Source: an uncultured bacterium
GTDB taxonomy: Bacteria > Patescibacteriota > Minisyncoccia > Moranbacterales > GWC2-37-73
DNA length: 14,378 nt
Reading direction: 5' to 3'
Assembly (NCBI GenBank): GCA_903866285.1
Contig: CAIPMZ010000106.1
Location: 1 to 14,378, forward strand
Position 1 is the first letter of the stretch; the number at the start of each line of letters is the position of its first letter. This document shows, piece by piece, positions 13,551 to 14,378 of this stretch. The notes below the pieces were generated by a model. That model saw only the letters and a program-made list of their open reading frames with translations, did not search any database and had not been told where the DNA came from. Made by a program: the position numbers and the translations under genes.

Positions 13551-14141
13551 ATGGATATCAAGAAAGAAGATAAAAAGAAAAAATTGTATGCCTATGTTGA
13601 TGAGTCAGGACAGGACACTGAGGGATTTCTTTTTGTTGTTAGTGTTTTGATTCTTGAAAATGAATTGGACAAGATTTGCGAAGAATTGGAACCGATTGAG
13701 CTTGAAACCAAAAAGAAAAACATGAAGTGGAACAAAGCACATCATGCATTTCGTGAGGCATATATTGAAAAATTATTAAAGACCGAGAAATTGCGAGGAA
13801 AAATATTTTTTGAAATGTTTAGTGATACAAAGAAATATATTGAATTGACATCTTTTGCAACGGCCAAGGCTATTTTGAAAAAATCTGGTAATGGTGAATA
13901 CAAAGTTACTGTGTTTGTTGATGGTTTCAAAAAGAAGGAAATTGAAATTTTCAGCAAGGGACTCAGGGATTTGAACATCAGGACAAGAAAAATACGCGGT
14001 GTCAAAAAGGATGAAAACAATGCCTTTATTCGACTTGTGGATGCCATCTGTGGCTTGATCAGAGACAAGGAGGATGGCAACGAATGGGCAGGAAAAATTA
14101 CTGCAAAATTGATAAAAGAAAGGTATATTCGTGAATTATAG
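13551..14141 (+). CDS. DUF3800 domain protein (putative RNase H-fold nuclease)
   Basis: A 196-residue soluble protein of the DUF3800 family. The N-terminal signature is YAYVDESGQ, with D17 and E18. A second strand carries VFVDGF (D124), and the C-terminal helix reads NAFIRLVDAICGLI with D164, the family's conserved aspartate. These acids are spaced as in RNase H-like folds, so a metal-dependent nuclease is a reasonable expectation, but no biochemical function is established for the family; members are frequent near mobile and defence genes. The ATG start gives the usual family N-terminus and has no ribosome binding site. It stands alone, follows the ABC remnant, and faces the minus-strand small RNA whose terminator lies directly after its stop. 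Ala codons are GCA 6, GCC 4, GCT 1, GCG 0. Confidence 0.8.
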   Translation: MDIKKEDKKKKLYAYVDESGQDTEGFLFVVSVLILENELDKICEELEPIELETKKKNMKWNKAHHAFREAYIEKLLKTEKLRGKIFFEMFSDTKKYIELTSFATAKAILKKSGNGEYKVTVFVDGFKKKEIEIFSKGLRDLNIRTRKIRGVKKDENNAFIRLVDAICGLIRDKEDGNEWAGKITAKLIKERYIREL

Positions 14142-14143
14142 GT

Positions 14144-14174
14144 AAAAAAAACAAAAACCCCCGTTTATAGGGGG
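14144..14174 (-). terminator. Intrinsic terminator on the minus strand
   Basis: On the minus strand five C (14174-14170) pair with five G (14162-14158) around a 7-nt loop, followed by five T, one G and eight T (14157-14144). On the plus strand the hairpin is followed by AATAGCC, so it does not terminate the DUF3800 transcript. Confidence 0.8.
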
Positions 14175-14230
14175 AATAGCCTATCCCTTTCGAGAAACCC
14201 GCCATACGGTCGGTGTTCGGCTAACGTTTG
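14146..14230 (-). ncRNA. Candidate stand-alone small RNA, about 80-85 nt, family unknown
   Basis: A minus-strand transcription unit without an ORF: strong promoter at 14236-14264, predicted 5' end near 14229, intrinsic terminator at 14144-14174. The body can fold: UAGCC (14223-14219) pairs with GGCUA (14182-14178), enclosing a hairpin made by GAACACC...GGGUUUC around GUAU. An alternative pairing GGGAUAG/CUAUUCCC competes near the terminator. I do not recognise it as tRNA, SRP RNA, 6S or a known riboswitch, and no minus-strand gene follows it for a riboswitch to control. It converges with the DUF3800 gene, whose unterminated transcript would be antisense to it. Confidence 0.55.
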
Positions 14231-14235
14231 ACTTT

Positions 14236-14264
14236 ATTGTAGACAAATTTTACGATTCTGTCAA
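14236..14264 (-). promoter_or_regulatory. Strong minus-strand sigma70-type promoter
   Basis: On the minus strand a perfect TTGACA (14264-14259) is separated by exactly 17 nt from TACAAT (14241-14236, 5/6). This is the best-spaced promoter in the window and points away from the IS toward the DUF3800 gene. Predicted transcription start is about 14229. Confidence 0.75.
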
Positions 14265-14269
14265 TGATT

Positions 14270-14378
14270 AGTCTAGTCCAATGCAACATGAGCTTGAAAT
14301 AGGTACCCATTCCAACGCAAGATGAGCTTGAAGGAGCAAAATCTGCTAGAATATTGGGTAATTTCATAAGTTAGACCC
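14270..14378 (+). mobile_element. Insertion sequence, 5' end of right copy, partial
   Basis: An exact inverted copy of 32-140. The window ends one base before the position equivalent to the transposase ATG of the left copy, so no coding sequence is seen. The terminus lies at about 14270-14273. The two copies point outward on opposite strands. Confidence 0.65.

Noticed and set aside
14144..14174. Terminator for the DUF3800 transcript
   Set aside because: The T-tract exists only on the minus strand; the plus strand continues AATAGCC after the stem.
1..14378. The whole window as a composite transposon moved by two inverted IS copies
   Set aside because: It contains the essential pheST operon and no target duplication is visible; a contig broken at repeated IS copies is simpler.

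Overview
The window looks like a contig from a Candidate Phyla Radiation (Patescibacteria) genome. The main evidence is a lineage-typical gene pair: a DUF8128-like membrane protein followed by a VirD4/TraG-type ATPase carrying a CxxC-x17-CxxC zinc motif. A compact sigma-region-4/HARE-like regulator, near absence of strong Shine-Dalgarno sites and short leaders also fit. TGA is used as a stop (an ATGA overlap at 9669-9672), so this is the standard code, not the recoded Gracilibacteria/Absconditabacteria code. No lineage finer than CPR can be supported by eye.

Layout. Positions 1-140 and 14270-14378 are exact inverted copies of one insertion-sequence (IS) end, with the transposase reading outward in both, so the window is probably a contig broken at two copies of a repeated IS. 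Positions 320-3903 hold the pheS-pheT operon for phenylalanyl-tRNA synthetase, closed by a good intrinsic terminator. Next is a monocistronic regulator (4179-5234) with a readable promoter. Positions 5364-9173 encode the two halves of a VirD4/TraG-like machine. They lie in the same reading frame but are separated by 387 nt of tandem and inverted repeats that begin at the stop codon of the first half. Positions 9394-12137 are an operon of a small three-helix membrane protein translationally coupled to a secreted 822-residue protein: signal peptide, beta-helix-like repeats, a lipase-type alpha/beta hydrolase with a visible Ser-Asp-His triad, a Pro/Thr linker and a very lysine-rich tail.

Positions 12342-14230 form an accessory block. 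It contains a MNT/HEPN toxin-antitoxin pair, a broken polysaccharide-export ABC ATPase fragment between AT-rich palindromes, a DUF3800 protein, and on the minus strand a candidate stand-alone small RNA with a near-consensus promoter (TTGACA-17-TACAAT) and an intrinsic terminator. Ala codon GCG, frequent in the housekeeping genes, is absent from the three intact genes of this block, which suggests a different origin.

The most interesting items are the DUF3800 gene convergent with the candidate small RNA, the split VirD4/TraG-like gene and its repeat-filled spacer, and the beta-helix/hydrolase/poly-lysine secreted protein. Everything here was read by eye; no database search was run.
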